Shown here: positions 1 through 9,157 of the stretch, in pieces
Layout: every line of letters begins with the position of its first letter
Numbering within the stretch: position 1 is the stretch's first letter
Assembly: GCA_038845865.1 (NCBI GenBank)
Contig: JAWBQJ010000005.1
Span: 60,636 to 124,635, forward strand
Direction: 5' to 3'
DNA length: 64,000 nt
Source: Desulfurococcaceae archaeon
GTDB taxonomy: Archaea > Thermoproteota > Thermoprotei_A > Sulfolobales > Desulfurococcaceae
Position numbers and translations under genes: made by a program
Notes under the pieces: generated by a model
What the model saw: the letters and a program-made list of their open reading frames with translations, nothing else
Told to the model about the DNA's origin: nothing
The model's database searches: none

Positions 1-225
1 TTCGGTTTCTTTTTTAACTTCTCGCAATCTTCTCTTGGCGTCAAGTAAGGCATCTTCGAAATAATCGACTATGTGCTCTAACTCTCTATAAAGTCTTCTT
101 AATCTACGCGGCGTCAACCACTCCGAGACCCCTAACTTAACTTCTTCAAGCTCCTCGAGGGCTCTCCTTAGCGCGATTTCAACTGCATTCCGAATTTTCT
201 CAATTTCATCTTTTAAGTCAGGCGT
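1..225 (-). CDS. Partial charged coiled-coil protein, N-terminal part
   Basis: The window edge cuts this gene. The minus-strand frame runs open from about 225 to 1 and reads a very charged, heptad-like helix (for example DEIEKIRNAVEIALRR, then LRRLYRELEHIVDYF), typical of a soluble coiled coil. The family is not recognised. There is a TATA box at 258-265 and a strong GGTGG SD at 230-234, but the frame has no ATG, GTG or TTG near it; the codon at the right spacing is ACG (223-225). An in-frame TAA lies just upstream at 235-237. Start is therefore uncertain: ACG, a later ATT, or a sequence error. Confidence 0.55.
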
Positions 226-257
226 ATTACCACCTTATATGTAAGAAAGTAAGAAAA

Positions 258-265
258 CTTTTAAA
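258..265 (-). promoter_or_regulatory. TATA box for the left-edge gene
   Basis: The minus strand reads TTTAAAAG here, about 26 bases before a predicted transcript start near 236, which would give a very short leader carrying the GGTGG SD at 230-234. This placement is what argues that the coiled-coil frame is a real gene. Confidence 0.5.
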
Positions 266-451
266 TCTTACAGATAATAACTCTTCAGCGAAGGCGGTTA
301 TGCATGCTTTATCAATAGTTCTCGGTATACGCAGGTGCGAGGAAGGCGAAGGCTAGGTACTTGAGGTACTAATAGGATTAGGGGGTGCGCTCGCAGAAAA
401 TCTCTCACGTTTTCTCGAACGCATGTTCTTTAAAGGAATTGGCGTTAACAG

Positions 452-871
452 CTATCTATGTGTAAACGCCTTTTCAACGTCGCTGCCTAGTTCAACTAGG
501 AATGCTTCTATGAATGGGTTTACTATGCCTTTCACAAGGTGCCCTGCAAGTACGTTACCTGGCGTGGCCAGCGTTACATGCACGTGCACGCTTACGTCAC
601 CGTCTTGCTTTACGAGGTAGTTTCCAGTCATTGATGAGACTTCTAGGACGGTTTCACCCGCTTTAATTTCACGGATTAAATACCTTCTTGAAGCGGGGTC
701 AAAGTGGCCTACTTCGGCGTACTCTAGGCCACCAATACCCAGTATAATGCCTCCTTTTAAGCCTCGAGACAGTATGTATTCCTTTAAGAAGTCGTGTATT
801 GTGCTCTTCTCAGGTATTTTAACCGCATAAACGATTACCATATCCTCATCCCATTGAAATTGCGTGTTCAT
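452..871 (-). CDS. PPC/DUF296-domain protein (PCC/AT-hook-like fold)
   Basis: A 139-residue protein that is one complete PPC (DUF296) domain. Visible signatures are the glycine-rich segment GGIILGIGGLEYAEVGHFD (residues 40-58) and the HVHVT...AGHL motif with His96, His98 and His111, the usual three-histidine metal site of the family. Archaeal and bacterial members are small trimeric proteins of unknown function; plant members are linked to AT-hook DNA-binding proteins, but no AT-hook is present here. ATG start; no operon partner is evident, the next gene on the same strand being a separate cluster. Domain assignment is firm, role unknown. Confidence 0.85.
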   Translation of the reverse strand: MNTQFQWDEDMVIVYAVKIPEKSTIHDFLKEYILSRGLKGGIILGIGGLEYAEVGHFDPASRRYLIREIKAGETVLEVSSMTGNYLVKQDGDVSVHVHVTLATPGNVLAGHLVKGIVNPFIEAFLVELGSDVEKAFTHR

Positions 872-967
872 AGCTTTTAACTCTAATCGCTTTATTTACG
901 AGGACTGGTAGTGTAGCGGTGCGTAGGGCCCGTGATGGCGTCAATTACTTTAAGATGCTCTTGTGCT

Positions 968-2182
968 TTATAGAATAACTTCGTTTTCACCTAGTACCTC
1001 GGCACCATATAGTTGTATAAATAGTGTTTTTACAATCCTCCTCCTCAGCTCTCTCTCTGAGACTATTTTCTCTTGCACGATCTTCTTACATTTTCTCGTA
1101 ATTTTCTTCTTTGAAGTGCAACTGAACTCTTCCGGGCAGATGCGTGTTTCTGAGCACAGGCTTCTTATTAACGGTATGGGCAACCCGTACCACGAATACC
1201 CAATAATGCTCTTTCCCTCTTCCACCTTGCTATTGCCTCTTCTACGTAAGCGCACTACTAGCATAATCATGACGATCAACGCCGCGACGTTCAGGCACGT
1301 GAAGAAGCATGTTTCCCTCTCAATGGTAACTATTAGTTGGTATGTATACCGTGCAGGGTTAATCAGCAGTTTCAACTTCTCGCTAAACGGCATGTCACTT
1401 GCCAAGACTTCACGTGGCGTTAGGATTCTTGCATTGTACTTGCTCCCTTCAACTAGAAATACCTTTCCACGAGTAGTACCGATACCCCTACACACCTCGC
1501 TGATTATGCCCCGAAGAAGTAGAGTGTATGGATTGTACTCGTTTAGGGGTGTTAAAGCTGAATTAGTGGCTAGAGTCCCGTCGCCTAGAACGAGAACACT
1601 CGAATTACTAAGCCTACAGAGCGCGCCTATGGGAATGCCGTCTACGTACCCCACGTACCTGCAGGTCTTGTTATCATGCACTCTCACAGGTGAGGCGTAC
1701 GCGAATGCCACTCTCAATCTTGCCCCGTACACTTCAATGGTACCCCACACTACATACGAGCCCTCTTCGTCGACTATGTACTCGTAGCCCCTGATTTCCA
1801 GGGGCACTTTGAGGGATTTTAACACCTGGTTTCCATAAGGACCCTCATCTAGGACAATTAAACAGTAGCTTTTGTTTAAAACGAGTTCGCGCATTACGTT
1901 TAACTCCACGTCGTTGAAAGGCTTCTCCGGGGAAACCACGACTATTACATTGCAGTATTCGCTACCAGCGTTAACAGTAGCTCCAGCCAGCGAACCCCAG
2001 TCTTCGACGATAATAACCCTCTCACCAATCATCGAGAGCAACTCCACCATGTTAGAAGTACCATCCCAGCCCGTGTTTAATGGCGAAGCACCTGCATACG
2101 TTGTTCCGGGAACGTTGCCTTCCAGCGCCACGAACACAAAAACCATTACTGCGAATAGTAGCACTAGAGCAGCCTTCTTCAT
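968..2182 (-). CDS. DUF4350-like membrane-anchored protein of the MoxR/DUF58 cluster
   Basis: A 404-residue protein with an N-terminal hydrophobic segment (about 4-20), a large extracytoplasmic-type domain, a second transmembrane segment (about 295-311) followed by an Arg/Lys-rich cytoplasmic tail. The central region (LVLGDGTLATNSAL then NEYNPYTLLL, about 197-223) matches the glycine/aspartate and Asn-rich pattern of DUF4350 proteins, which accompany MoxR, DUF58 and DUF4129 genes in many archaea. Its ATG overlaps the stop of the 53-residue gene before it (ATGA), so it is translationally coupled. It is the last gene of the minus-strand set. Molecular role is unknown; an envelope or extracellular-assembly role is inference. 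Confidence 0.6.
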   Translation of the reverse strand: MKKAALVLLFAVMVFVFVALEGNVPGTTYAGASPLNTGWDGTSNMVELLSMIGERVIIVEDWGSLAGATVNAGSEYCNVIVVVSPEKPFNDVELNVMRELVLNKSYCLIVLDEGPYGNQVLKSLKVPLEIRGYEYIVDEEGSYVVWGTIEVYGARLRVAFAYASPVRVHDNKTCRYVGYVDGIPIGALCRLSNSSVLVLGDGTLATNSALTPLNEYNPYTLLLRGIISEVCRGIGTTRGKVFLVEGSKYNARILTPREVLASDMPFSEKLKLLINPARYTYQLIVTIERETCFFTCLNVAALIVMIMLVVRLRRRGNSKVEEGKSIIGYSWYGLPIPLIRSLCSETRICPEEFSCTSKKKITRKCKKIVQEKIVSERELRRRIVKTLFIQLYGAEVLGENEVIL

Positions 2183-2340
2183 TTACCTTTCTCACCTACA
2201 TACGAAAGCACAATTAACCCGATAAATAGTGCTACGAAAGAAGCAACGTACCTCTGTAAAACCGCTAGTAGTATAGAAACGACGAATGACGCGAGTGCAA
2301 AGACAACACACAACGTGTTCACTTTCTCGCTAAGCACCAT
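2179..2340 (-). CDS. 53-residue two-helix membrane protein
   Basis: A short ORF of 53 codons plus stop. ATG at 2338-2340 opens inside the last 11 bases of the gene before it, and its TGA overlaps the ATG of the gene after it (ATGA at 2179-2182). The protein begins MVLSEKVNTL and carries two hydrophobic stretches (about residues 11-28 and 32-46) with a basic loop between them (LQRY) and a KGK tail, so it should be a two-helix hairpin in the membrane. Overlaps at both ends make it hard to dismiss as chance. It lies between the 178-residue membrane protein and the DUF4350-like protein. Function unknown. Confidence 0.7.
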   Translation of the reverse strand: MVLSEKVNTLCVVFALASFVVSILLAVLQRYVASFVALFIGLIVLSYVGEKGK

Positions 2341-2866
2341 GTAGTACCTCCTCTAGCAGTTTGAATGCGTGTTCGAAGTATTCAACGTCACGGTCGTTAA
2401 TTAACCCTGCGAAGAATAGCGTGGTGAAGAGCGCAAGGACGACTACACTAGTGTACGTTGTTTTGCGTTTCCCGTGAATCCTTCTAGTAGCGTTAACCAC
2501 GATTACTAAGATCACCGCACTTATTGCTAGCGACAAGTATACGTTGCCCACTAAGGAAATCAAGGCACGCTCTAACAGTCCGCCGAGCATGACTACGAAG
2601 AGCAGGTTCACGAATACATCGCGAAACGTCACTACGCGTAGTCTTGAAGGTAGTTTGATAGGGCCTTCTTCGACGACGCCTAGTTTAAAGTACGTAATGT
2701 GCACTCTAGTAATGTAATGTAACGAGAACGCAGTAACCAGTAGCGTCACCAGCGTCCTCAACGGAGAGTAGGAGAAAGCAATTGACGCCGCTACGACCAT
2801 TATCATCACGAGCAACGGCAGAATATACAGAAACGCGTGGTTAACTCTGAATTTAGGCATTCGCAT
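2330..2866 (-). CDS. Four- or five-helix membrane protein of the MoxR/DUF58 cluster
   Basis: 178 residues, dominated by hydrophobic helices at about 10-30, 35-55, 70-85, 100-125 and 140-157, with basic loops (RRIHGKRKTT) that face the cytoplasm by the positive-inside rule. It starts one base after the stop of the DUF4129-like gene and overlaps the 53-residue gene, so the four minus-strand genes form one operon. No enzyme motif is visible and I do not recognise a named family. By position it is likely an integral subunit of the envelope complex. Confidence 0.7.
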   Translation of the reverse strand: MRMPKFRVNHAFLYILPLLVMIMVVAASIAFSYSPLRTLVTLLVTAFSLHYITRVHITYFKLGVVEEGPIKLPSRLRVVTFRDVFVNLLFVVMLGGLLERALISLVGNVYLSLAISAVILVIVVNATRRIHGKRKTTYTSVVVLALFTTLFFAGLINDRDVEYFEHAFKLLEEVLHGA

Positions 2867-4591
2867 TCACTTTAATGAATCTATTAGCCGTAATAGAGGC
2901 TTTACATCCAGTTCCATGCCGCCATACCTAGCATATTCATAGCCGTACAGTAATGTTTCGAGGACCGCTATTTTAACGGGGTCTTTTATTCTACTGGAGA
3001 GCAGCGAATACGCCTCCCTATGAGTAGTTGACTTTGTTATGACCACGTTGTACTTAGAGGAGAGTTCGTGTACCACGTCCCAGAACCTCTCGAAGAACGC
3101 GGCCTTCTCACTCCTGAACACGAGGCCTTCTTGGTTGCTCACAACCCACCGCGGTTTTCCCACCGCCCATTCCTTAAGAATGCTAACCATAGTCATTAAA
3201 ATGCCCTTCTTATACGCTACTATCAGAAAGGACAGTACCGGTAACGTGATCGAGATGTACTGTAGGTAACCTAATAGGTGACCGCTCTCAGCTTTCCCCT
3301 GAACTATGTGAATAGATTTGTTTTTTCCTTCCTTAAAGGCTACCATACCTCCTTTCACATCCTGGAATTCTACATAAAGCCCTATCTTCTCGCTGTTTAT
3401 TCTTTCAATAAGCCTGTTTAATGACTCGGCAAGGTAAGTGGTTTCGAAAATTGCTAGATTAATGTAGTAGTGCGCATTTTCGAGCTCCTCCGTAGTGCCT
3501 GCCATGTGATTGTATCTACGCGCACCCATTCTCACATCGTCTTCACCAGTAGAGGACTCCGTACCTTCTACCGAGAGCGAGTCGCCTCTTGTACGGTCAC
3601 CAGTGAGTGGCGCACCCGTGATCGTGTTCTCTCCAGCCACACTACCAAGCCGCTGAATTACCTCTTCGAGGTATTCTACGTCCACGTTCTCGCTGAGTAC
3701 TATGTTTACCACGGAAAGAAGCTTCTCGATTTTGATGTCACCAGTTCCAGCGCTCTGCAACATTTCCATCGTGTAATTTAAAACCCTCAACACGTTTGAT
3801 CTCGTTAAAGGCCTGTTTCTCGTAACTTGTTCTATTTGCTTCTGTAGCTTCAAAACCTCCGCGGGCCCCTGTTCTACGATATTTACCTGCAAGCCGTTGA
3901 CGATCTTGTCCACGAAGAGCGCCATTAAGATGGACTCTTTCATTAGTAGCTCGTTTAGGAGCTCGTTGTACGCGTCCTCGTAGATTCCAGTCCTAGTTGC
4001 GAGCTTAACTAGCTGTAACTTGACTATAATGGAGAAAATGTATTTCTCGCTCACGTTACTTTTCTTGCCGAGCTCTGCGACCAGAAGAACCAGTTTATCA
4101 ATGTCGCTAACCTCGAATTTGTAAGCCTCTCGTTCTGCGGGGTTTAAAGCACTAAGTAGGATTTTACGTAATAGCACTCTATACTCGTCACCAGGTATCT
4201 CCAAGACACTCCTTGCAAAGGACTCTAAGAGCAGTGAAACGTCCCTCGGCTCCACGGTGTCATTCCCGTTCATAAGTAGCTTCAAGTATTTTAACTGGTA
4301 GCCCCCAATAAACAGCTCTATTTTTCTATTGAATACTTCTTCGTAAATTCTAGTAGCGGTACTGGGTGTGACGTTATCTATGTCTATTACTGGACACTTC
4401 TCGACGATGCCCGTAGCGTTAAGCCACCACGCGATAGCATACCTCTTTTCAGTTTCACGGCGGGCGATTTTCACCAGGTTCTCTGAGTGTCGTTCACGGG
4501 CCTCTGCTGAGGTAGCAAACGCAAGCATAAGCAGTAGTATAACTGCGAGAAGCCTTCCAGCACGCTTCACAGAGCCTTTGGTAAAAATCAA
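2867..4591 (-). CDS. Secreted/membrane protein with C-terminal DUF4129-like domain
   Basis: 574 residues. There is a signal peptide (residues 1-32, ending ATSAEA), a long mostly helical ectodomain, one transmembrane segment at about 440-460, and a cytoplasmic C-terminal domain of about 110 residues. The C-terminus (VLETLLYGYEYARYGG near 545-560) resembles DUF4129, which is usually found beside MoxR and DUF58 genes. A low-complexity Gly/Thr/Ser patch near 325-350 may be a linker. It is the first gene of the minus operon and diverges from moxR 55 bases away. A transglutaminase domain, frequent in other members, is not seen. Confidence 0.6.
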   Translation of the reverse strand: MIFTKGSVKRAGRLLAVILLLMLAFATSAEARERHSENLVKIARRETEKRYAIAWWLNATGIVEKCPVIDIDNVTPSTATRIYEEVFNRKIELFIGGYQLKYLKLLMNGNDTVEPRDVSLLLESFARSVLEIPGDEYRVLLRKILLSALNPAEREAYKFEVSDIDKLVLLVAELGKKSNVSEKYIFSIIVKLQLVKLATRTGIYEDAYNELLNELLMKESILMALFVDKIVNGLQVNIVEQGPAEVLKLQKQIEQVTRNRPLTRSNVLRVLNYTMEMLQSAGTGDIKIEKLLSVVNIVLSENVDVEYLEEVIQRLGSVAGENTITGAPLTGDRTRGDSLSVEGTESSTGEDDVRMGARRYNHMAGTTEELENAHYYINLAIFETTYLAESLNRLIERINSEKIGLYVEFQDVKGGMVAFKEGKNKSIHIVQGKAESGHLLGYLQYISITLPVLSFLIVAYKKGILMTMVSILKEWAVGKPRWVVSNQEGLVFRSEKAAFFERFWDVVHELSSKYNVVITKSTTHREAYSLLSSRIKDPVKIAVLETLLYGYEYARYGGMELDVKPLLRLIDSLK

Positions 4592-4646
4592 AAATGTTCA
4601 CCGAAAAAATTTCACCCTGGAGACCTAATATATCTACGTGGTGTAA

Positions 4647-5591
4647 ATGACGAGATTCAGCAGCATAGTCGAGAAAGTCGTCGAGGAGTCTTCGAAGATT
4701 CTCGTAGGTAGGGAGAACGACGTGAAACTCATTTTATTCGCAGTGTTCGCGGAAGGACATGCACTCATAGAAGGAATGCCTGGCATCGCTAAGACGCTGA
4801 CAGCTAAAACCGTCGCGAGACTTCTCGATTTGAAGTTTTCTAGGGTGCAGTGCACTATAGACATACTTCCCAGCGACATCGTGGGCACGAAGATCTTTAA
4901 TCAGAAGACAGGCGACTTCGAGTTGAGGCTTGGACCAATATATTCCAACATAGTGCTAGTAGACGAGGTTAACAGGGCTTCACCTCGCGCGCAATCGGCC
5001 CTCCTAGAAGCCATGCAGGAGAGACAGATAACCATTGATGGCGAAACCGTGAAGTTACCGAGACCCTTCGTGGTATTAGCCACTCAAAACCCAATAGAGC
5101 TTGAAGGAACCTTTCCACTACCGGAAGCGCAACTAGATAGGTTCTTTATTAAAGTAAGCATGGAGAACCTGGAAAAGAGCAACCTCGTGCGCCTACTCAG
5201 GAGAGGGCTAAAGGCTATTGAAAGGGAGTACGAGGCGCTGAAGCCGGTAGCAGCGATCCAGGATATCGAGGAGGTGTCTAAAGAGCTGGAAAGCGTCTAC
5301 GTAGACGACTCAATACTGGATTATATTAGTAGGATAGTAGAGTACAGCCATAAGCATAGCGCCGTTAGGCTCGGAGTAACGCCTAGAGGCGCTCTACTAC
5401 TCTTAACCCTGGCTAAGGAGTATGCCCTATCTAGTGGAAGAAAGTACGTTATACCCGACGACGTGAAAAGCGCTTCCATGCCCGCACTGTCCCATAGAAT
5501 TCTGCTAAAGCCCGAGTACGTTGCAGAGGGCTACACCAGTTTCATAGTTATCAACGAGATACTTAAACACGTAGAAGTGCCCAGGCCGTGA
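4647..5591 (+). CDS. MoxR-family AAA+ ATPase
   Basis: A 314-residue AAA+ ATPase of the MoxR group. Walker A is GMPGIAKT (43-50), Walker B is VLVDE (103-107), the MoxR sequence NRASPRAQSALLEAMQE follows, sensor 1 is ATQNP (145-149) and the arginine-finger region LPEAQLDRFF is at 158-167. MoxR proteins act as chaperone-like ATPases that work with VWA or DUF58 proteins. The DUF58 gene follows 10 bases downstream on the same strand and the DUF4129/DUF4350 genes diverge, so this is the ATPase of the cluster. It is clearly different from the RavA-type MoxR at 34278-35426. Confidence 0.92.
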   Translation: MTRFSSIVEKVVEESSKILVGRENDVKLILFAVFAEGHALIEGMPGIAKTLTAKTVARLLDLKFSRVQCTIDILPSDIVGTKIFNQKTGDFELRLGPIYSNIVLVDEVNRASPRAQSALLEAMQERQITIDGETVKLPRPFVVLATQNPIELEGTFPLPEAQLDRFFIKVSMENLEKSNLVRLLRRGLKAIEREYEALKPVAAIQDIEEVSKELESVYVDDSILDYISRIVEYSHKHSAVRLGVTPRGALLLLTLAKEYALSSGRKYVIPDDVKSASMPALSHRILLKPEYVAEGYTSFIVINEILKHVEVPRP

Positions 5592-5601
5592 GGACTAGGA
5601 G

Positions 5602-6876
5602 ATGAAGATAGTTAAGCTGAGAAGAGGTAACGCTATTTTAAGGCCTTCTAAAGGCCTATACTTAGCAATACTTGTAACCTCGCTGCCTACCCTACTATTC
5701 CTTGTAACGGGAAGCCGCACTTTGGAGAACATTGCTCTACTTACAAGTATCTCTCTACTAGCTCTCACTACTACCTCGTACTCCATAATTAGGTCTTTCC
5801 TACCTCTAGATAGGGTGATGCGCGCGAGATTCTACGAGCCGCTGATATGCCTAGTGGGTGATAGTGTCATGTTTGAGGTCTTCGCGGAAAGGGACGTATC
5901 CTCTTACGTCAAGATCGGGAGTGCGCGCTTACTTTCGGATAAAGGCATGTGGTTAAAGGGCTTTGAAGTGGTTGAAGATCGCGGCAACCTAAGTATGAAG
6001 TGCTACGTCACGGGGTATGTGGGAGGGCATAAAGCACTGGGCATAGAGCTCGTAGTAAGAGACCCCTTAAGGTTCTTTAACCTGCTATTAAAACTTTTCT
6101 TTGAGTCCGCGGTTGACGTGTACATAGCACCGCGTAGGGCAGTAGGCGCGTTTACCGTGGAGAAAGTACTATCTAAGTACGCAGTTTTCGAGGCACCCGT
6201 CACGCGTAGAAGGGGCATGGGAGTGGATGTATTGTGGGTTAGAGAGTACATTGTAGGAGACGATTTTCGTAAAATTGCCTGGAAAGCAACCGCTAAGACG
6301 TCCAGGTTGATGGTTAAGGAGTACGAAGCGAAGACGTACAAAAACATCCTTGTGATCGCATCAATTCACAGCGGGTTCTTCCACGGAGATCCTCCGCCTC
6401 TAGATACGCTGGCCCGGATGATCTTGGACCTCGTTCACAGCGGTTTAGAGAAGGGGTTGAAAGTTAGAATAGGTATAGCAACTGAAAAGGGCGTTAAGGT
6501 AACACCAGTGCTGAGCGGGTTGAGGATCGAAGATGTCTACAGGGTGTTTTCCTTGATAGAGTGGCCCATGGAGACGGGGCCTTACAGCCCATACCCAAGC
6601 AGTAACAGGATCATACCCTGGCTTGTCAAAGTACTTGTAAGGGACTTCTGTAGGGAGCCATGCATCATTGCCCTCTTCATGGATCCCATAGACGAGTTAG
6701 ACGTACATAACATTACTAAGTTAGAGAGAGAAGTTAGAGTGATGCGCCATAAGCTAAAGGTCTACATCACCATACCCGCCATACTGCGTTTCGTGTATTC
6801 AGCTAAACCCGATTTCAGGGATTTAGATTTCATTTACAGGAGAAGTCCGCTGAAGCTCTTCTACGAGTACTACTAA
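5602..6876 (+). CDS. DUF58 protein with N-terminal transmembrane hairpin
   Basis: 424 residues. Two hydrophobic helices occupy about 17-60, followed by an extracytoplasmic-type beta domain and then the DUF58 signature WVREYIVGDDFRKIAW (about 212-227) with the conserved KEYEAK downstream. DUF58 proteins carry a VWA-like fold and are encoded next to moxR in most bacteria and archaea; the pair is assumed to act as ATPase plus adaptor. ATG start with GGAG just upstream (AGGAGATG is tight), 10 bases after moxR, so the two are co-transcribed. Precise client is not known. Confidence 0.88.
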   Translation: MKIVKLRRGNAILRPSKGLYLAILVTSLPTLLFLVTGSRTLENIALLTSISLLALTTTSYSIIRSFLPLDRVMRARFYEPLICLVGDSVMFEVFAERDVSSYVKIGSARLLSDKGMWLKGFEVVEDRGNLSMKCYVTGYVGGHKALGIELVVRDPLRFFNLLLKLFFESAVDVYIAPRRAVGAFTVEKVLSKYAVFEAPVTRRRGMGVDVLWVREYIVGDDFRKIAWKATAKTSRLMVKEYEAKTYKNILVIASIHSGFFHGDPPPLDTLARMILDLVHSGLEKGLKVRIGIATEKGVKVTPVLSGLRIEDVYRVFSLIEWPMETGPYSPYPSSNRIIPWLVKVLVRDFCREPCIIALFMDPIDELDVHNITKLEREVRVMRHKLKVYITIPAILRFVYSAKPDFRDLDFIYRRSPLKLFYEYY

Positions 6877-6946
6877 TGTTAAAAACAAAGACGTCGAGAG
6901 GCCGCAAAACGAGTTAACTGTATAAAGCACGTGGCCTGTAATTATT

Positions 6947-7705
6947 CTAACCGGTAACGCGCTTCCTGGAGATCAGGTGAGTTAACGGATGTGCCGGATT
7001 AGGCTGGGTTACTAGCATTTGGTATGCTGTCAGCGGGTACTTCATTCCCACTGCTTTTAGCCTGTCCACCGTTTTCCTCAAGTCTTCCGGCTTAATGCCG
7101 ATCCACAGCTCATCGTCCTGCGCTTCCGCTAAGGCCCGGGCGCCACCGCAGGGTACCGTTAACCACGGGCTTCTGCCCTTTAACGGGGGAACCACTAGTT
7201 CGCATGCAGCGTGTCCGTTGAAATCTGATAGCGGCTTTATCCCTGTGGAGTCGAAGAAACCTGCGAGGACTATGTACGCTTGTGTTGAGTTAACGACCAG
7301 CACTACGCCGTCCGGATCGATATTTAGTGTTTTGTAGTGCTTTAACGGCGCGAATAAAGCCGACTTGTACCTGCCCATTTCAAACGCGTGGATCCCCGCA
7401 ACTAGTTGCTTGACCACGGATTCATTCATCTTACGCTCTACAACCCACCTCTCAATGAAGTCTTCGGGCAATTCCTTGAAGCCGAGTACGTAGGTCCCGA
7501 TAACGCACGCGTCAACGTTGTCGACATTTACTGCAAGAACTTTACCGAGTATGGCCACCTGCTTGATCACCTGGCAGAGAGCAAAGGTTCCTTTGAAGTA
7601 CGGTAATCCCTCAACGCGTTCTGCGAACAGCTTGTAGCCAACGGGATCCCCTTTAGGCCTAAGAACGCTAACCACATCGTTATGTAGAACTTCATAGTCT
7701 ATCAA
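6947..7705 (-). CDS. DUF169 family protein
   Basis: 252 residues, TTG start preceded by GGTGA. The sequence matches the DUF169 (COG2043) family: the N-terminal KGDPVGYKLF segment, the FALCQVIKQV segment with Cys44, the middle NSTQAYIVLAGFF strand pair, and the C-terminal ELVVPPLKGRSPWLTVPCGGARALA with a conserved Cys followed by glycines. The family is common in anaerobes and its members often lie near redox or cofactor genes, but no activity is established. Here it sits between the DUF58 gene and an MFS transporter, close to the tungsten-enzyme genes. Family call is firm; role unknown. Confidence 0.8.
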   Translation of the reverse strand: MIDYEVLHNDVVSVLRPKGDPVGYKLFAERVEGLPYFKGTFALCQVIKQVAILGKVLAVNVDNVDACVIGTYVLGFKELPEDFIERWVVERKMNESVVKQLVAGIHAFEMGRYKSALFAPLKHYKTLNIDPDGVVLVVNSTQAYIVLAGFFDSTGIKPLSDFNGHAACELVVPPLKGRSPWLTVPCGGARALAEAQDDELWIGIKPEDLRKTVDRLKAVGMKYPLTAYQMLVTQPNPAHPLTHLISRKRVTG

Positions 7706-7849
7706 GCCGTTTCACCGAGCTCATTAGATCCTGCTACGAGGTTAAATTCTTAACACCTAAACTACTTGGTGCTAGTGGCTAACTTGTAAAACTAGCCTAA
7801 GCTTAGTGTAAATTACCAAGCCGTAAGTATTGCCTTTCTAATGCGAGCT

Positions 7850-9019
7850 CTAAAGGTACCTAGCTCTTTCGAAGCACGCTACTTTGCGTGAAGCATATAA
7901 CGAGATCGCCACTGCGCCTAGCACCGCGAAGAGTGTTGTTAGCTTGAGAGCGCTAGTATATGTTGCATATAGTGATATTGTTAGGGGAGGACCAGCCACG
8001 TTACCTGCATCAAAGGTTGCTGAGCTTATGCCTGATGCAAGTCCGCGGCTTCTCTCCTTTACAGACAGCACCGCCATTATCTGTAACACGGGTACTAGTA
8101 GCCCCCCTCCGGCTCCTAGAATGGCCATGGATGCTAAAACGGCGTATGAAGCCTGATCTACCGCAATAAGCAGCATGCCCGTAATCGTCAGGGCGTAGCC
8201 TATTACACCAATGGTATTGATCGGGGTATTTTTGAATAGCTTAAGGTACATGAGTCTAAAAGCGAGAGTAAACAGGGAGTTAACCGTGAACGCGGACGCC
8301 GTAAAGTCTACTGGAATTCCCAGTTCTTCGTGGAGTGCGGGAAGAAATAACGCGAGGTTACCGTAGAGTGCGCCATAGCTAAATGTACATATAGATGAGA
8401 TGATGAAGCTTGAAACAGCAAGGTCCCTTAACTGGCCTGAGGTCCTCTCAACGGGGTGTTTATACTTTACTCCTAGCGCTAGGTGATACATTAATAAGGA
8501 AAGTAGTAGTAGGACTGAAGGTACTGCAAACAACCAGCTGTACCCTAGACTGCTTACTAAGGCTCCCCCCAGGACAGGGCCTGTCACCATTGCAACCCCT
8601 ACCATTATAGACCTCCACACAAGTGTGCTTGCAGGGTCAGCGCTAATTAGCGTGGCAATGTATATTGATGCAGGTATAAGGAGGCCTAAACTAATGCCCT
8701 GCAAAATCCTGCCTACATATAATGTTTGCACGTTAAATGATAGAGCGTATACAGTGTTCGATAGAATAGAGCACGCCACTCCGAGGACTACTATTCTCCT
8801 TGAAAAGCCTTTATCCACGAGCATGCCTGTGATAGGCATCAAGATCGTGGCTACTGCCGATAAGGCAGGTCCGAGGAGAGCCACCTCCGTACTGGTTGCA
8901 CCTCGAAGCACGGCATACCGCGGTATGAAGGGCATCGTGATGTAGAATGACAGGAAGAAGAAAAGGGATCCCGCAATGAACAGGTACTCCATTAAGCTGA
9001 CGTTGCGTGAAGCAGTCAT
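7850..9019 (-). CDS. MFS transporter
   Basis: 389 residues with twelve predicted helices, the size and layout of a major facilitator superfamily protein. The loop between helices 2 and 3 carries a motif-A-like GMLVDKGFSRR (about 61-71), and helix 5 carries a GPVLGGALVSSLGY motif-C-like segment (about 147-160), which is typical of drug/proton antiporters (DHA1 group). A TATA-like CTTTATATACC lies at about 9056-9066 on the minus strand, some 40 bases before the ATG. The substrate cannot be read from the sequence; an exporter is the best guess from motif C. Confidence 0.8.
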   Translation of the reverse strand: MTASRNVSLMEYLFIAGSLFFFLSFYITMPFIPRYAVLRGATSTEVALLGPALSAVATILMPITGMLVDKGFSRRIVVLGVACSILSNTVYALSFNVQTLYVGRILQGISLGLLIPASIYIATLISADPASTLVWRSIMVGVAMVTGPVLGGALVSSLGYSWLFAVPSVLLLLSLLMYHLALGVKYKHPVERTSGQLRDLAVSSFIISSICTFSYGALYGNLALFLPALHEELGIPVDFTASAFTVNSLFTLAFRLMYLKLFKNTPINTIGVIGYALTITGMLLIAVDQASYAVLASMAILGAGGGLLVPVLQIMAVLSVKERSRGLASGISSATFDAGNVAGPPLTISLYATYTSALKLTTLFAVLGAVAISLYASRKVACFERARYL

Positions 9020-9157
9020 TCGTAATCCTCATTACCCCGAGATTACAAAGGCTGTGGTATATAAAGTTTTTACCCGTAGAGTAGGAAGCCCTTCCCGAGC
9101 GTTTCCTAAGCAAGAGCCGTTTATCCGGGTTATGTGCAGGGGCACGGGTCTACTCGG

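Noticed and set aside
963..1787. Long open frame on the + strand, 274 codons
   Set aside because: It lies antisense to the DUF4350-like gene, has no SD, and its composition (Ser/Thr/Leu runs) is that of a shadow.
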